Origin: Sphaerobacteraceae bacterium | Lineage (GTDB): Bacteria > Chloroflexota > Chloroflexia > Thermomicrobiales > Thermomicrobiaceae | Direction: 5' to 3' | Length of the DNA: 44,404 nucleotides | NCBI GenBank assembly: GCA_007695115.1 | Contig: REEK01000133.1 | Location: forward strand, 1-44,404 | Shown here: positions 10,045 through 18,264 of the stretch, one piece after another | How the letters are laid out: every line of letters starts with the position of its first letter | Numbering within the stretch: the stretch's first letter is position 1 | Position numbers and translations under genes: made by a program | Notes under the pieces: model-generated | Told to the model about the DNA's origin: nothing | The model's database searches: none | What the model saw: only the letters and a program-made list of their open reading frames with translations

Positions 10045-11649
10045 CTACTCCAGATAGTCCCGGAGTTTCTTGCTGCGGTTGGGATGGCGGAGTTTTCTGA
10101 GGGCTTTTGCTTCGATCTGGCGGATCCGTTCCCGGGTCACCCCGAACTCACGGCCGACCTCTTCCAGGGTGCGTATGCGGCCGCCATCGAGGCCGAAGCG
10201 CATCTCCAGAACCTGCCGTTCGCGCTCGCCAAGCGTCCAGAGCACTTCCTCGACCTGCTCCTTCAGCATATGGAAAGCTGCCGCATCGGCCGGGGCCAGC
10301 GCACGGGTATCTTCAATGAAGTCACCCAGCGTGCTGTCGTCTTCCTCACCGACCGGAGTCTCAAGCGAAACCGGCTCCTGGGCGATTTTCTGAATCTCGC
10401 GAACCCGTTCCGGAGCCAGTTCGACTTCGGCGCCGATCTCCTCCGTCGTCGGCTCCCGTCCGAGTGACTGATGCAGGCTTCGAGCAGTCCGGGTCACCCG
10501 ATTGATGGTCTCCACCATGTGCACGGGGATACGGATCGTGCGAGCCTGATCGGCAATCGCCCGGGTAATCGCCTGTCGAATCCACCACGTAGCATAGGTC
10601 GAGAACTTGAAGCCCTTGTGGTGCTGGAACTTCTCGACGGCGCGCAGCAGGCCGAGATTGCCTTCCTGCACCAGATCGAGCATCGACATCCCCCGGCCAA
10701 CATATTTCTTGGCAACGCTGACCACCAGCCGCAGGTTGGCCTCGGTGAGTCGCTGCCGGGAGGCATCTCCACGGGCGATCGCATCACTCCACCGGGCGGG
10801 TAGTGATCCGGAAACAGCCCGGAAGACTGAATGAACCTCTTGCTCGGACGGGAGGTACTCCACGCCCGAGATGAGCGACTGGATCTCCGGTGGCAGAAGT
10901 GCATGTTCAACCCGTCTGAGGCGCAAATGCTCTTCCAGCTCAGTGGCGGTAATCCCGTTCCGCTCGCAGGTCTCGGCTACTGCGTTTTCATCCAGCGTCG
11001 AAATTGGAAGCACCGCATCCAGTACCTGTGCTTTGGAACGCGCCGGATGGTCAGGGATCGCGGTGCAGTAGAAATCGTAGACCAGCGGCCAGCCATCAAC
11101 GAACGCCTGATAGATCCGAATACCTGTGCTCATCGCCGAGGACGCAGCTGAGCCATTGTCCGATACGCCGTATTGGGAGAGCCAGGTCAGGTAATCCCGG
11201 GCTTCCATCGACTGAGAAAGCGACACTTCCTGCTCGCCGGTGAGAAGCGGAACTCGGCCAATCTCCCGCAGGTAAATTCTGACCGGATCTTCCAGCGAGA
11301 CACCGGACAGATCATCGGCTACTGGTGACTCGAGGACCACCGGAGTCTCCCGCGGATCGACTTCGACGATCGTTCCGTTTGCTTCCAGTTCGACGACCGG
11401 AATCTGCATCTCGGCAAGCTGATCGGCAACATCCTGGACCGACTCGGCGTCTTCGGCAGTCACGGCAGCCAGCTCCTCGACGGTGACGAATCCCTGCTCA
11501 CGACCGTGCGTCAGAAGATCAGAGATTGCACCTGCCAGCGTGCCGTCCGACGAAGTGGACGGATCTGCACCGGCAACATCGGTCATTGGCGGTGGATTAC
11601 CACCATGTGACTGATGCGGATCTGTTGAAACTCGGGAGGGCTGTGCCAC
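10045..11649 (-). CDS. rpoD: RNA polymerase primary sigma factor RpoD (SigA)
   Basis: The housekeeping sigma factor that directs RNA polymerase to -35/-10 promoters. The 534-residue product has a region 1.1-like N-terminus ([20 protein letters not shown]), region 1.2 ([17 protein letters not shown]), and a non-conserved insert of about 130 residues. Region 2 contains [20 protein letters not shown] and the -10-reading helix [17 protein letters not shown]. Region 3 and region 4.2 follow, the latter with the -35-reading [20 protein letters not shown]. The start is a GTG at 11649 preceded by AGGGGA at good spacing. An in-frame ATG 21 codons later is possible but lacks this site. The gene lies between lysA and obg on the same strand. 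Confidence 0.96.
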   Translation of the reverse strand: MAQPSRVSTDPHQSHGGNPPPMTDVAGADPSTSSDGTLAGAISDLLTHGREQGFVTVEELAAVTAEDAESVQDVADQLAEMQIPVVELEANGTIVEVDPRETPVVLESPVADDLSGVSLEDPVRIYLREIGRVPLLTGEQEVSLSQSMEARDYLTWLSQYGVSDNGSAASSAMSTGIRIYQAFVDGWPLVYDFYCTAIPDHPARSKAQVLDAVLPISTLDENAVAETCERNGITATELEEHLRLRRVEHALLPPEIQSLISGVEYLPSEQEVHSVFRAVSGSLPARWSDAIARGDASRQRLTEANLRLVVSVAKKYVGRGMSMLDLVQEGNLGLLRAVEKFQHHKGFKFSTYATWWIRQAITRAIADQARTIRIPVHMVETINRVTRTARSLHQSLGREPTTEEIGAEVELAPERVREIQKIAQEPVSLETPVGEEDDSTLGDFIEDTRALAPADAAAFHMLKEQVEEVLWTLGERERQVLEMRFGLDGGRIRTLEEVGREFGVTRERIRQIEAKALRKLRHPNRSKKLRDYLE

Positions 11650-11748
11650 GATCCATTCCCCTGAATATGGGAGTATTTCGGTTCTCTTCCCAGTTGTGAT
11701 GCCCTAGTGATACTACGATACCGATCAGGAATCAAAGGTATCTTCTGG

Positions 11749-13065
11749 TCAGTGCGAAGGTACCTGCCCCACCATCACATCACGCGCAAGCAGATCTTCG
11801 AAACGTTCCCGCCGCTGCATCACGGTCGTCTCACCATCGCGCACCATCACCACTGCCGGTCGCAGCGCCATGTTGTAGTTGCTTGCCATCGCCAGACAAT
11901 ACGCCCCCGAAGCCGGAATGGCGATCAGATCGCCCGACTCAGGTGACCGGAGACGAGCATCCCGAATCAGCACGTCACCCGACTCGCAATACTTGCCCGC
12001 AATGGTTACCGTCGCCTCGTCGCCATCATCACGATTCGCCAGCGCCGCTTCGTAGACGGCATCGTAGAGCGGTGGGCGAATGTTATCCGCCATTCCGCCA
12101 TCGACGCAGACATACCGGCGAACACCCGGGATGTCCTTGATACTGCCAACCCGATAGACCGCCACACCAGCCGGGCCAATAATCGATCTCCCTGGCTCGA
12201 CGATCAGTTCTGGTAGATCGATACCCATTCGCTCGGCGCCAGCCCGGGTCGCTTCTGCCACGGTGCGGGCAAAATCCGCGACCGACGCATCGGGATCGGT
12301 CGATTCATACTGGATGCCGAGTCCCCCACCTGGCGAGATCTGATCCGGCACGATCCCGAATCTGTCCCGCATTTCCGTCGCGAATTCGAACAGAGACTCC
12401 ACAGCGGCCTGATAGGGCTCGATCTCGAAAATCTGCGAGCCAAGATGAATATGATAGCCCCGGAGCTGGATTCCTTCGGTCTTCGAGATAAGCTCGACGG
12501 CCTTCGCCGCATCACCAGTCTCTATAAGCAACCCGAACTTCGAGTCAACAATTCCCGTTTTGCGATAATCATGCGTGTGGGTATCAATTCCGGGATTCAG
12601 GCGCAGCAGCGCATCGACACGTCCACCGTGCGCAGCGAGAAGCCCTCCGAGCACCTCGATCTCGTAGAAGTTGTCGATAACGATCTCGCCGACGCCGGCT
12701 TCCAGCGCCATGCGTAGCTCGTCCGGAGATTTGTTGTTGCCATGAAAGGTGATGCGCTCCGGTGGAAAGCCCGACTTTACTGCCACATAGAGCTCGCCTG
12801 CGGAGACAACGTCCAGGGAGAGACCTTCATCCTGAATGATCCTGATCAGCGATGGCGCCAGAAACGCTTTCCCGGCGTAAACAACCCGACTGTGCGGATA
12901 GTGCTGATCGAAGGCGCTCTTGTAGGCCCGGCATTGCTGCCGAATGGTCTGTTCATCATAGACATAGAGTGGCGTTCCGAACTGCTCAGCAAGACCTGGC
13001 AGAGAAACCCCACCTACGGCCAGCCGTCCGGCGTCATCACGTTCTGCCGTCACCGGCCACAGCAT
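11749..13065 (-). CDS. lysA: Diaminopimelate decarboxylase LysA
   Basis: A PLP enzyme that decarboxylates meso-diaminopimelate to L-lysine, the last step of lysine synthesis. The 438-residue product is a fold-type III (alanine racemase-like) decarboxylase. The N-terminus has TPLYVYDE and the PLP-binding lysine K66 in VVYAGKAFLA. Next come FHGNNKS, GYHIHLGSQIF, and the PLP-phosphate-binding glycine run SPGGGLGIQY. Then come ELIVEPGRSIIGPAG and the Cys-containing active-site segment KYCESGDVL. The ATG at 13065 follows GGAGGAAG. The rpoD start lies 99 bases downstream, so co-transcription is possible. A TATAAT sequence lies upstream on this strand. Confidence 0.96.
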   Translation of the reverse strand: MLWPVTAERDDAGRLAVGGVSLPGLAEQFGTPLYVYDEQTIRQQCRAYKSAFDQHYPHSRVVYAGKAFLAPSLIRIIQDEGLSLDVVSAGELYVAVKSGFPPERITFHGNNKSPDELRMALEAGVGEIVIDNFYEIEVLGGLLAAHGGRVDALLRLNPGIDTHTHDYRKTGIVDSKFGLLIETGDAAKAVELISKTEGIQLRGYHIHLGSQIFEIEPYQAAVESLFEFATEMRDRFGIVPDQISPGGGLGIQYESTDPDASVADFARTVAEATRAGAERMGIDLPELIVEPGRSIIGPAGVAVYRVGSIKDIPGVRRYVCVDGGMADNIRPPLYDAVYEAALANRDDGDEATVTIAGKYCESGDVLIRDARLRSPESGDLIAIPASGAYCLAMASNYNMALRPAVVMVRDGETTVMQRRERFEDLLARDVMVGQVPSH

Positions 13066-13125
13066 AGTTCTTCCTCCAACGATGTTCTCACGCGCCAGTG
13101 CGCGTCCGTGTCAAGTGTGGCAGCG

Positions 13126-13131
13126 ATTATA
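13126..13131 (-). promoter_or_regulatory. Candidate -10 box of lysA
   Basis: On the minus strand this reads TATAAT, a perfect -10 hexamer about 60 bases before the lysA ATG. No good -35 box is visible at the right distance. Confidence 0.4.
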
Positions 13132-13246
13132 CCCCTCCTTCGAGGGCCTCGCACGACAGGTATCGTGTTTCTCCGATAAAACACGCCAGACCACGCACTG
13201 TTAGACAGGCGGTACAATCGGGGGCGGGATTACAGGTGGTTCAGGT

Positions 13247-15262
13247 TTGCCTGACCATCTGTCGATGAATCAGCAGATAGTGGCGGCGATGACGACGATT
13301 CTCTCGGTCGAAGGTGTTTCACGAACGTTTATCACCGATCTGATTTTCAGCGACGTGACGTTCCAGATTCAGGAACGGGAACATGTGGCGCTGGTTGGTG
13401 TCAACGGGAGTGGCAAGAGCACACTCATGCAGATGGTTGCCGGGCTGGATGAACCGGACACCGGGCGTATCGTCCGCAAGAACGATCTCCGCGTAACCTA
13501 CCTGGCACAGGAAGCGACATTTGCCGGAGACAAGACGATCCGGGAAGCCGCGCTGGAGGCGTTCGAGCGGGTCCAGGCGATCGAACATGAGATGGACCAG
13601 ATCCAGAACGCGATGACCAGCGCCAAAGGTGGCGAGCTCGATCGGCTCATGTCTGATTACGGCCAGCTTTCGGAACAGTTCGAGTTTCTGGGCGGCTACG
13701 AAATCGACTTCCGCACCGACCAGGTCCTCTCCGGTCTCGGTTTCAGCGAGGAAGAGTTCGACTGGCAGGCGAAGTATCTGTCTGGCGGACAGAAGACCCG
13801 ACTGGCACTGGCCCGGGCACTGCTCGGTGAACCCGATCTGCTCTTGCTGGACGAGCCGACGAACCACCTCGATCTGAACGCACTGGAATGGCTCGAGGGC
13901 TTCCTCCGGAACTGGAACCGCGCATTTCTCGTGGTCTCCCATGATCGGTATTTCCTCGATCGGGTAACCACCCGAACGCTGGACATGAACTTCGGGCGTC
14001 TCGACGACTACCCGGCCTCCTACAATCGATTCGTCAAGCTGCGGGAGGAGCGTCGTGAGCGCTGGTGGTCGGAGTACAAAGCCCAGCAGGAGTACATCAA
14101 GACCACCGAAGAGTTCATCCGGAAATACAAAGCCGGACAGCGGACCAAAGAAGCCCAGGGGCGGGAGACGCGACTGGCCCGCATGGAGCGTATCGAGCGC
14201 CCGGACGAAGGCAAATCGCTGAAAGCCACCCTGCCTGACGCGGCGCGCAGTGGTCGGATCGTGCTCAACATCAAGCCAGTTACCATCGGCTACCGCGGGA
14301 CAGAATCCGCACCCGAGGACACCGTGCTGGTGAAAACCTCGGATGAACTGCAGATCGAGCGGGAATCCCGGGTCAGTCTTGCCGGACCCAACGGTGGCGG
14401 AAAGACGACCTTTCTCCGGACGATTCTCGGCGAGATACCGCCACTCTCGGGCACGTTCAGTTTCGGGACCAACGTCAAAGTGGCCTACTACGCCCAGGGT
14501 CACGAGGGGCTGGATACCTCGCTGACAGTTCTCGAGACGATCCGGGAAGCCAGGCCGATGGAAGAAGGCGCCGCCCGGAATCTGCTCGGTCGCTACCTGT
14601 TCAGCGACGATGATGTGTTCAAGCCGGTCTCCGCATTGAGCGGTGGAGAGCGCTCACGCCTGGCGCTGGCCAAGCTGACGCTGGAAGAGGCCAACTTCCT
14701 GATTCTCGACGAGCCGACGAACCATCTCGACATCGAATCGCGGGAAGCACTTGAGCAACTGCTGAGCGAATACGACGGCACGATCCTCTTCGTCTCGCAT
14801 GACCGGTACTTCATCGACGTCATTGCCACCCATGTCTGGGCGATCGCCGATGGGACGATCACCGTCCATGTCGGCAACTACAGCGACTACGCCCGCAGAA
14901 CAGCAACTCCGGCGAAATCATCGATCGGCTCGGCCAGAGCGTCGAACGGGAAAAGCCAACAAGAGGCCGAACCTGTCGAGAAGTCATCCGGGTCACCGCG
15001 AATGCGGCCGTCTGATAAAGAGATCAAACAGACCGAGAAGAAGGTCAAGGACCTCGAGCGAGAGATCTCCCGCCTTGAAGAAAAGCTCAATTCCCTCAGT
15101 GAGGAACTTGCGGCCGCCAGCGAATCAGGGAACGTCGAGCGCATATCCGAGGCAGGCGCCTCCTACGAATCGACGCAGGACGAGCTCGACACCGTCTACG
15201 AGACGTGGGCTGAGCTGACCGAAGAGCTGAACGAGAAGACAGCCGCGGTGCGGAATGCCTGA
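13247..15262 (+). CDS. ABC-F family ATPase (Uup/EttA-like translation factor)
   Basis: A soluble twin-ATPase ABC-F protein. Members bind the ribosomal E site and rescue or regulate stalled translation, and some give antibiotic protection. The 671-residue product has two ABC domains without membrane segments. The first has Walker A GVNGSGKST, signature LSGGQKTRLALARAL and Walker B LLLLDEPTNHLD. The second has Walker A GPNGGGKTT, signature LSGGERSRLALAKL and Walker B FLILDEPTNHLD. The linker between them is rich in Arg and Lys (KYKAGQRTKEAQGRETRLAR). A C-terminal coiled coil (about residues 595-665) is of the Uup type. The TTG start at 13247 has AGGTGG seven bases upstream. In-frame ATGs at 13265 and 13289 lack ribosome binding sites, though 13289 fits the usual family N-terminus. 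The stop overlaps coaE by eight bases. Confidence 0.92.
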   Translation: MPDHLSMNQQIVAAMTTILSVEGVSRTFITDLIFSDVTFQIQEREHVALVGVNGSGKSTLMQMVAGLDEPDTGRIVRKNDLRVTYLAQEATFAGDKTIREAALEAFERVQAIEHEMDQIQNAMTSAKGGELDRLMSDYGQLSEQFEFLGGYEIDFRTDQVLSGLGFSEEEFDWQAKYLSGGQKTRLALARALLGEPDLLLLDEPTNHLDLNALEWLEGFLRNWNRAFLVVSHDRYFLDRVTTRTLDMNFGRLDDYPASYNRFVKLREERRERWWSEYKAQQEYIKTTEEFIRKYKAGQRTKEAQGRETRLARMERIERPDEGKSLKATLPDAARSGRIVLNIKPVTIGYRGTESAPEDTVLVKTSDELQIERESRVSLAGPNGGGKTTFLRTILGEIPPLSGTFSFGTNVKVAYYAQGHEGLDTSLTVLETIREARPMEEGAARNLLGRYLFSDDDVFKPVSALSGGERSRLALAKLTLEEANFLILDEPTNHLDIESREALEQLLSEYDGTILFVSHDRYFIDVIATHVWAIADGTITVHVGNYSDYARRTATPAKSSIGSARASNGKSQQEAEPVEKSSGSPRMRPSDKEIKQTEKKVKDLEREISRLEEKLNSLSEELAAASESGNVERISEAGASYESTQDELDTVYETWAELTEELNEKTAAVRNA

Positions 15263-15857
15263 GGATTCACCGCAGATTCTGGGCATCACCGGAAACATCG
15301 CCTGTGGAAAATCACTGGTTTCTTCGATGCTCTCCGAACTGGGAGCCGACGTCATCGATGCCGATCTGGTTGCGCACGAGATCATGAAACCCGGCTCCGA
15401 AACCCTGGCCCGCATCGCCGAACGCTTCGGGCAGGATGTGCTCAACGAGGACGGTTCGCTCAATCGTCCGGCGCTGGGCGAGATCGTATTCAGCGATCCC
15501 GATGCGCTGGCTGATCTGGAAGCGATCACCCATCCGCGGACCGTCGAGGCCATTCTGGACCAGGCCAGAGCGAGCCAGGCCAGCGTAGTGGTGATCGATG
15601 CGATCAAGCTCTACGAGTCCGGCCTGAGCGATCATTGCCGGCGAACCTGGGTGATCATCTGTGATCCAGACATTCAGAAGCAGCGCCTGATCGATCGGAA
15701 TCAGATCACCGACGAAGACGCCGAACGACGAATCAGTGCCCAGCCACCACAGGAAGACAAAGTCCGTCGCGCTGACGCGATCATCGACAACAGCGGTGAT
15801 ATCGACGACACACGCGAGCAGGTGATCCTGGCCTGGAAATCCTTCAACGAATTCTGA
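15255..15857 (+). CDS. coaE: Dephospho-CoA kinase CoaE
   Basis: Phosphorylates the 3'-hydroxyl of dephospho-CoA, the last step of coenzyme A synthesis. The 200-residue product starts with the P-loop GITGNIACGKS (GK at 18-19). It has the CoaE acidic motif DADLVAHEIM, the ITHPRT segment typical of the CoA domain, and a lid region ending RRISAQPP. The product closes with the usual ADAIIDNSGDIDDTREQV segment. The ATG at 15255 lies inside the end of the ABC-F gene (8-base overlap), indicating translational coupling. Confidence 0.95.
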   Translation: MPEDSPQILGITGNIACGKSLVSSMLSELGADVIDADLVAHEIMKPGSETLARIAERFGQDVLNEDGSLNRPALGEIVFSDPDALADLEAITHPRTVEAILDQARASQASVVVIDAIKLYESGLSDHCRRTWVIICDPDIQKQRLIDRNQITDEDAERRISAQPPQEDKVRRADAIIDNSGDIDDTREQVILAWKSFNEF

Positions 15858-15973
15858 ATTCCCTGAAAGTGAATAACTGAACCCCTCGCTGCGTTAGTAG
15901 AGAAGTGAGACCCTGTTAGCAGTCGCGCCGATTGCGGTCTGCAGGTTGCGGGGTCCGTGGAGAGGATGATGTT

Positions 15974-15995
15974 GAACGCGAGAAAATGCGCGTTC
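15974..15995 (+). other. Inverted repeat in the leader of the DsbA-like selenoprotein gene
   Basis: GAACGCG at 15974-15980 and CGCGTTC at 15989-15995 are perfect inverted repeats separated by AGAAAATG. They end 12 bases before the ribosome binding site GGAAGGAG. They could be an operator or a leader hairpin controlling the gene at 16025. Confidence 0.4.
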
Positions 15996-16024
15996 TGGTG
16001 TTTTGATGGAAGGAGCCGCCAATT

Positions 16025-16636
16025 ATGAGTCAGGCCACACGAGTGGAAGTCTGGTACGACTACGCGTGACCGTTTGTCTATACTGCAGCGGTCTTGCTGC
16101 AGAAGGCAAAGGAAGAAGACGACGCACTCGACATCGAGTGGCGCTACCTCTCTCTCGAACAGATCAATTCCAAAGAGGAAGATGACTGGAAGATCTGGGA
16201 GCAGCCGGCGAACTATCCGATGCGCAGTCGCTGGGCGTTCCGTGGAGCCGAGGCTGCCCGGAAGCAGGGGAAAGACGCGTTCGAGCGCTATCACCTGAAC
16301 ATGCTGAAGGCCCGCCACGTCGATCAGAAAGAGCTTACCGACGAAGACACGGTCTTCGAGGCTGCCAAAGAGGCAGGGCTCGACATGGATCAGTTCCGGG
16401 CCGATTTCGATGCGGCCACCATCGACAAGGTCGGAGCGGACCACGAGGAGGGTGTCGACAAATTCGGCATTTTCGGGACACCGACGATCGTCATCGATGG
16501 GGAACACGCCGGATACCTCAAGATGCGGCCACTTCCAGCCGATGACGAGCTCGGTGCGACCTGGCAACAGGTGAAGTCGATGATCGCTGGTCGCCCAGAG
16601 ATCGGTGAGATCAAGCGCCCAGTTCCACGCAAGTAA
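16025..16636 (+). CDS. DsbA-family thioredoxin-fold selenoprotein, Sec15 encoded by in-frame TGA
   Basis: A 203-residue DsbA/FrnE-like oxidoreductase if the TGA at 16067-16069 is read as selenocysteine. The start ATG at 16025 follows an excellent ribosome binding site (GGAAGGAG, 16008-16015). The first beta strand reads VEVWYDYA, then TGA, then PFVYTAAVLL. Relatives have a CPF or CPW active site here, so TGA replaces the nucleophilic Cys. The downstream frame is intact for 188 codons, with a helical insert and the cis-proline loop GTPTIVIDG (Pro153). It resembles the DsbA-like nitroreductase/isomerase group more than periplasmic DsbA: there is no signal peptide, so it should be cytoplasmic. 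No Cys occurs anywhere else in the protein. A SECIS-like hairpin directly follows the TGA. The alternative is a nonsense mutation or sequencing error of a TGC/TGT codon, but the hairpin and intact frame argue against it. Selenocysteine machinery genes are not in this window. Confidence 0.87.
16070..16112 (+). promoter_or_regulatory. Bacterial SECIS element
   Basis: This hairpin starts at the base after the TGA. The lower stem is CCGTTTGTC (16070-16078, one bulged G) with GGCAAAGG (16105-16112). An internal loop TATA/AA follows. The upper stem is CTGCAGC (16083-16089) with GCTGCAG (16096-16102), perfect over 7 bp. The apical loop is GGTCTT (16090-16095). The E. coli fdhF SECIS also presents GGUCU in its apical loop, about 18 bases after UGA; here the distance is 20. 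This is the binding site expected for the SelB elongation factor. Confidence 0.85.
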
Positions 16637-16666
16637 TCCCGTTTCAGCATCAATGCTGCGACCGGT

Positions 16667-16698
16667 TGGTCGTTCCGTCCAGAAGGACGGAACGACCA
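16667..16698 (+). terminator. Strong hairpin after the selenoprotein gene
   Basis: A perfect 14-bp stem, TGGTCGTTCCGTCC at 16667-16680 and GGACGGAACGACCA at 16685-16698, closes an AGAA loop 30 bases after the stop codon. No T-tract follows, so it may be a terminator that works without one or an mRNA-stabilising 3' hairpin. Confidence 0.6.
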
Positions 16699-16950
16699 GC
16701 CCATGTCCTGGGCCAAACAACGGCAGCTATCCTGCGTTCTTCAGCAACGTCGGTAGCACAGATACCGGCATATTTGCGATACTCACCAGAAGGCACGACG
16801 TTCGCTGAAGGCAATCCATTCACCGCTGGTCATCTGTCGCTCTCGGCAGGTCTGATCAACGCAAGCAATCTGGCGGAGTTTCAGTCACCGGATCGTCCCA
16901 CCACACGCCGCACCAACGGGCACCCATTGCCCCGGAGGAAGTGACACTGC
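16699..16950. other. Intergenic stretch before the site-2 protease gene
   Basis: About 250 bases without a convincing gene. It ends in the ribosome binding site GGAGGAAGTG before the ATG at 16951. I see no clear promoter hexamers, riboswitch-like fold or repeat in it. The small frames here have no recognisable features. Confidence 0.5.
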
Positions 16951-18225
16951 ATGGAAGCTTCAATTCGTCTCGGACACATTCGCGGCATTCCCATTGGGCT
17001 GCACTACTCCTGGTTTATCGTTTTCGGTCTTCTCACCTACTTTCTCTCCATGCCGGGCGGTTTCCTGCAGCAGTTCTTCCCCGGCTGGCAGACCCCTACC
17101 TACTGGATCATTGCGGCAACTTCCAGTCTGTTGCTCTTCACTTCGGTGTTGCTGCATGAGTTGGGACACGCCTTTACAGCTCAGTACAAAGGGATTCCCG
17201 TCAAGAGCATCACCCTGTTCATCTTTGGTGGCGTCGCAAGCATCTCGCAGGACAGTGAGACCGCACGGGATGAGTTCGCAATCGCCATCATGGGGCCAGT
17301 GGTCAGTGTTGGGATTGCGATCGTTTCTGGCGTTGCCTTTCTGCTCGTTAGCCCGTTCCAGGAACAACTCGCGGCGATCTTCGCGTATCTGGCCCTGGTA
17401 AACACCGTTCTGGTGATCTTCAACATGATTCCCGGGTTCCCGCTGGACGGTGGCCGGGTCTTCCGGGCATTCCTCTGGGGCTGGACCGGAAGTGTCGAGA
17501 AGGCGACCCGCTGGGCTTCGATGGTCGGAGTGATGATCGGCTACGCCTTCATCATTCTCGGCATCTTCATGGTGTTCGTGGTGCTGTTTACCGGTATCTG
17601 GCTGATTCTCATTGGCTGGTTCCTGCAGAACGCCGCAGACCAGGCCTACAAGCAGATGCAGGTGCAGCGAACATTCGAGGGTATCCGGGTACGCCAGCTG
17701 ATGGAGCCGAATCCGGTCACGATCAGCGCCTATTCAACGATCGAGGATCTGGTCGATAGATACATGCTCGGCCGCAACCTGCGGGGGCTTCCAGTGGTTG
17801 ACGAAGGCATTCTGGCCGGGATCATCACGTTGAACGACATCAAGACCACCCCGCGCGAGCAATGGTCACACTTTCGCGTGCTTGATCGGATGACGCCGCG
17901 AGACAAACTGATCACGGCCGAACCCGACACCGATCTCGACGACGTGCTGAAGATGATGTCCGAGCAGGATTTCCATCAGATTCCGGTGCTGGAGAACGGT
18001 GCCGTTGTCGGACTGCTAACACGGGGACAGATCATCCGCTTCCTGCAACTGCGACAATCGCTCCCTGACTTCACACCGCGCGTGCAACAACTTGAGCAGC
18101 ATCCCCCTGCCACGCAACCCGTTCGGTCGGACACAGAGTCCACTGAGCGATCGGTCGACAGTGATCCTCACTCACCACCGGACGAACGTCCACGACCAGA
18201 GCAGCAACGCACCCATAGCGACTGA
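16951..18225 (+). CDS. Site-2 protease family zinc metalloprotease with C-terminal CBS pair (M50, Rip3-like)
   Basis: An intramembrane zinc protease of 424 residues. The active-site HELGH (His69, Glu70, His73) lies in a membrane segment, and the second metal site is NMIPGFPLDGGRV with Asp166. The N-terminal half has five or six hydrophobic segments. The C-terminal half (about residues 245-365) carries two CBS repeats (IRVRQLMEPNPVTISAYSTI and RMTPRDKLITAEPD), which commonly bind adenine nucleotides and gate activity. The last 50 residues are hydrophilic and disordered-looking. Family members cut anti-sigma factors or other membrane proteins; the substrate here is unknown, and no anti-sigma factor gene is adjacent. 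GGAGG lies upstream of the ATG. Confidence 0.92.
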   Translation: MEASIRLGHIRGIPIGLHYSWFIVFGLLTYFLSMPGGFLQQFFPGWQTPTYWIIAATSSLLLFTSVLLHELGHAFTAQYKGIPVKSITLFIFGGVASISQDSETARDEFAIAIMGPVVSVGIAIVSGVAFLLVSPFQEQLAAIFAYLALVNTVLVIFNMIPGFPLDGGRVFRAFLWGWTGSVEKATRWASMVGVMIGYAFIILGIFMVFVVLFTGIWLILIGWFLQNAADQAYKQMQVQRTFEGIRVRQLMEPNPVTISAYSTIEDLVDRYMLGRNLRGLPVVDEGILAGIITLNDIKTTPREQWSHFRVLDRMTPRDKLITAEPDTDLDDVLKMMSEQDFHQIPVLENGAVVGLLTRGQIIRFLQLRQSLPDFTPRVQQLEQHPPATQPVRSDTESTERSVDSDPHSPPDERPRPEQQRTHSD

Positions 18226-18231
18226 GCAATC

Positions 18232-18264
18232 GCGGCACCGGCCATAAGATCAGACCGGTGCCGC
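18232..18264. terminator. Hairpin between convergent site-2 protease and MFS genes
   Basis: GCGGCACCGG at 18232-18241 pairs perfectly with CCGGTGCCGC at 18255-18264 across a 13-base loop. It lies in the 24-base gap and overlaps the end of the MFS gene. There is no T-tract on either strand, but its place between two convergent stops fits a bidirectional terminator. Confidence 0.45.

Noticed and set aside
13319-14503. 394-residue minus-strand frame opposite the ABC-F gene
   Set aside because: The plus strand encodes a full ABC-F protein with all Walker and signature motifs here.
16067-16069. In-frame TGA as a nonsense mutation making a pseudogene
   Set aside because: The downstream frame is intact for 188 codons, TGA replaces exactly the active-site Cys, and a SECIS-like hairpin starts one base later. 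A broken gene would not be expected to show all three.
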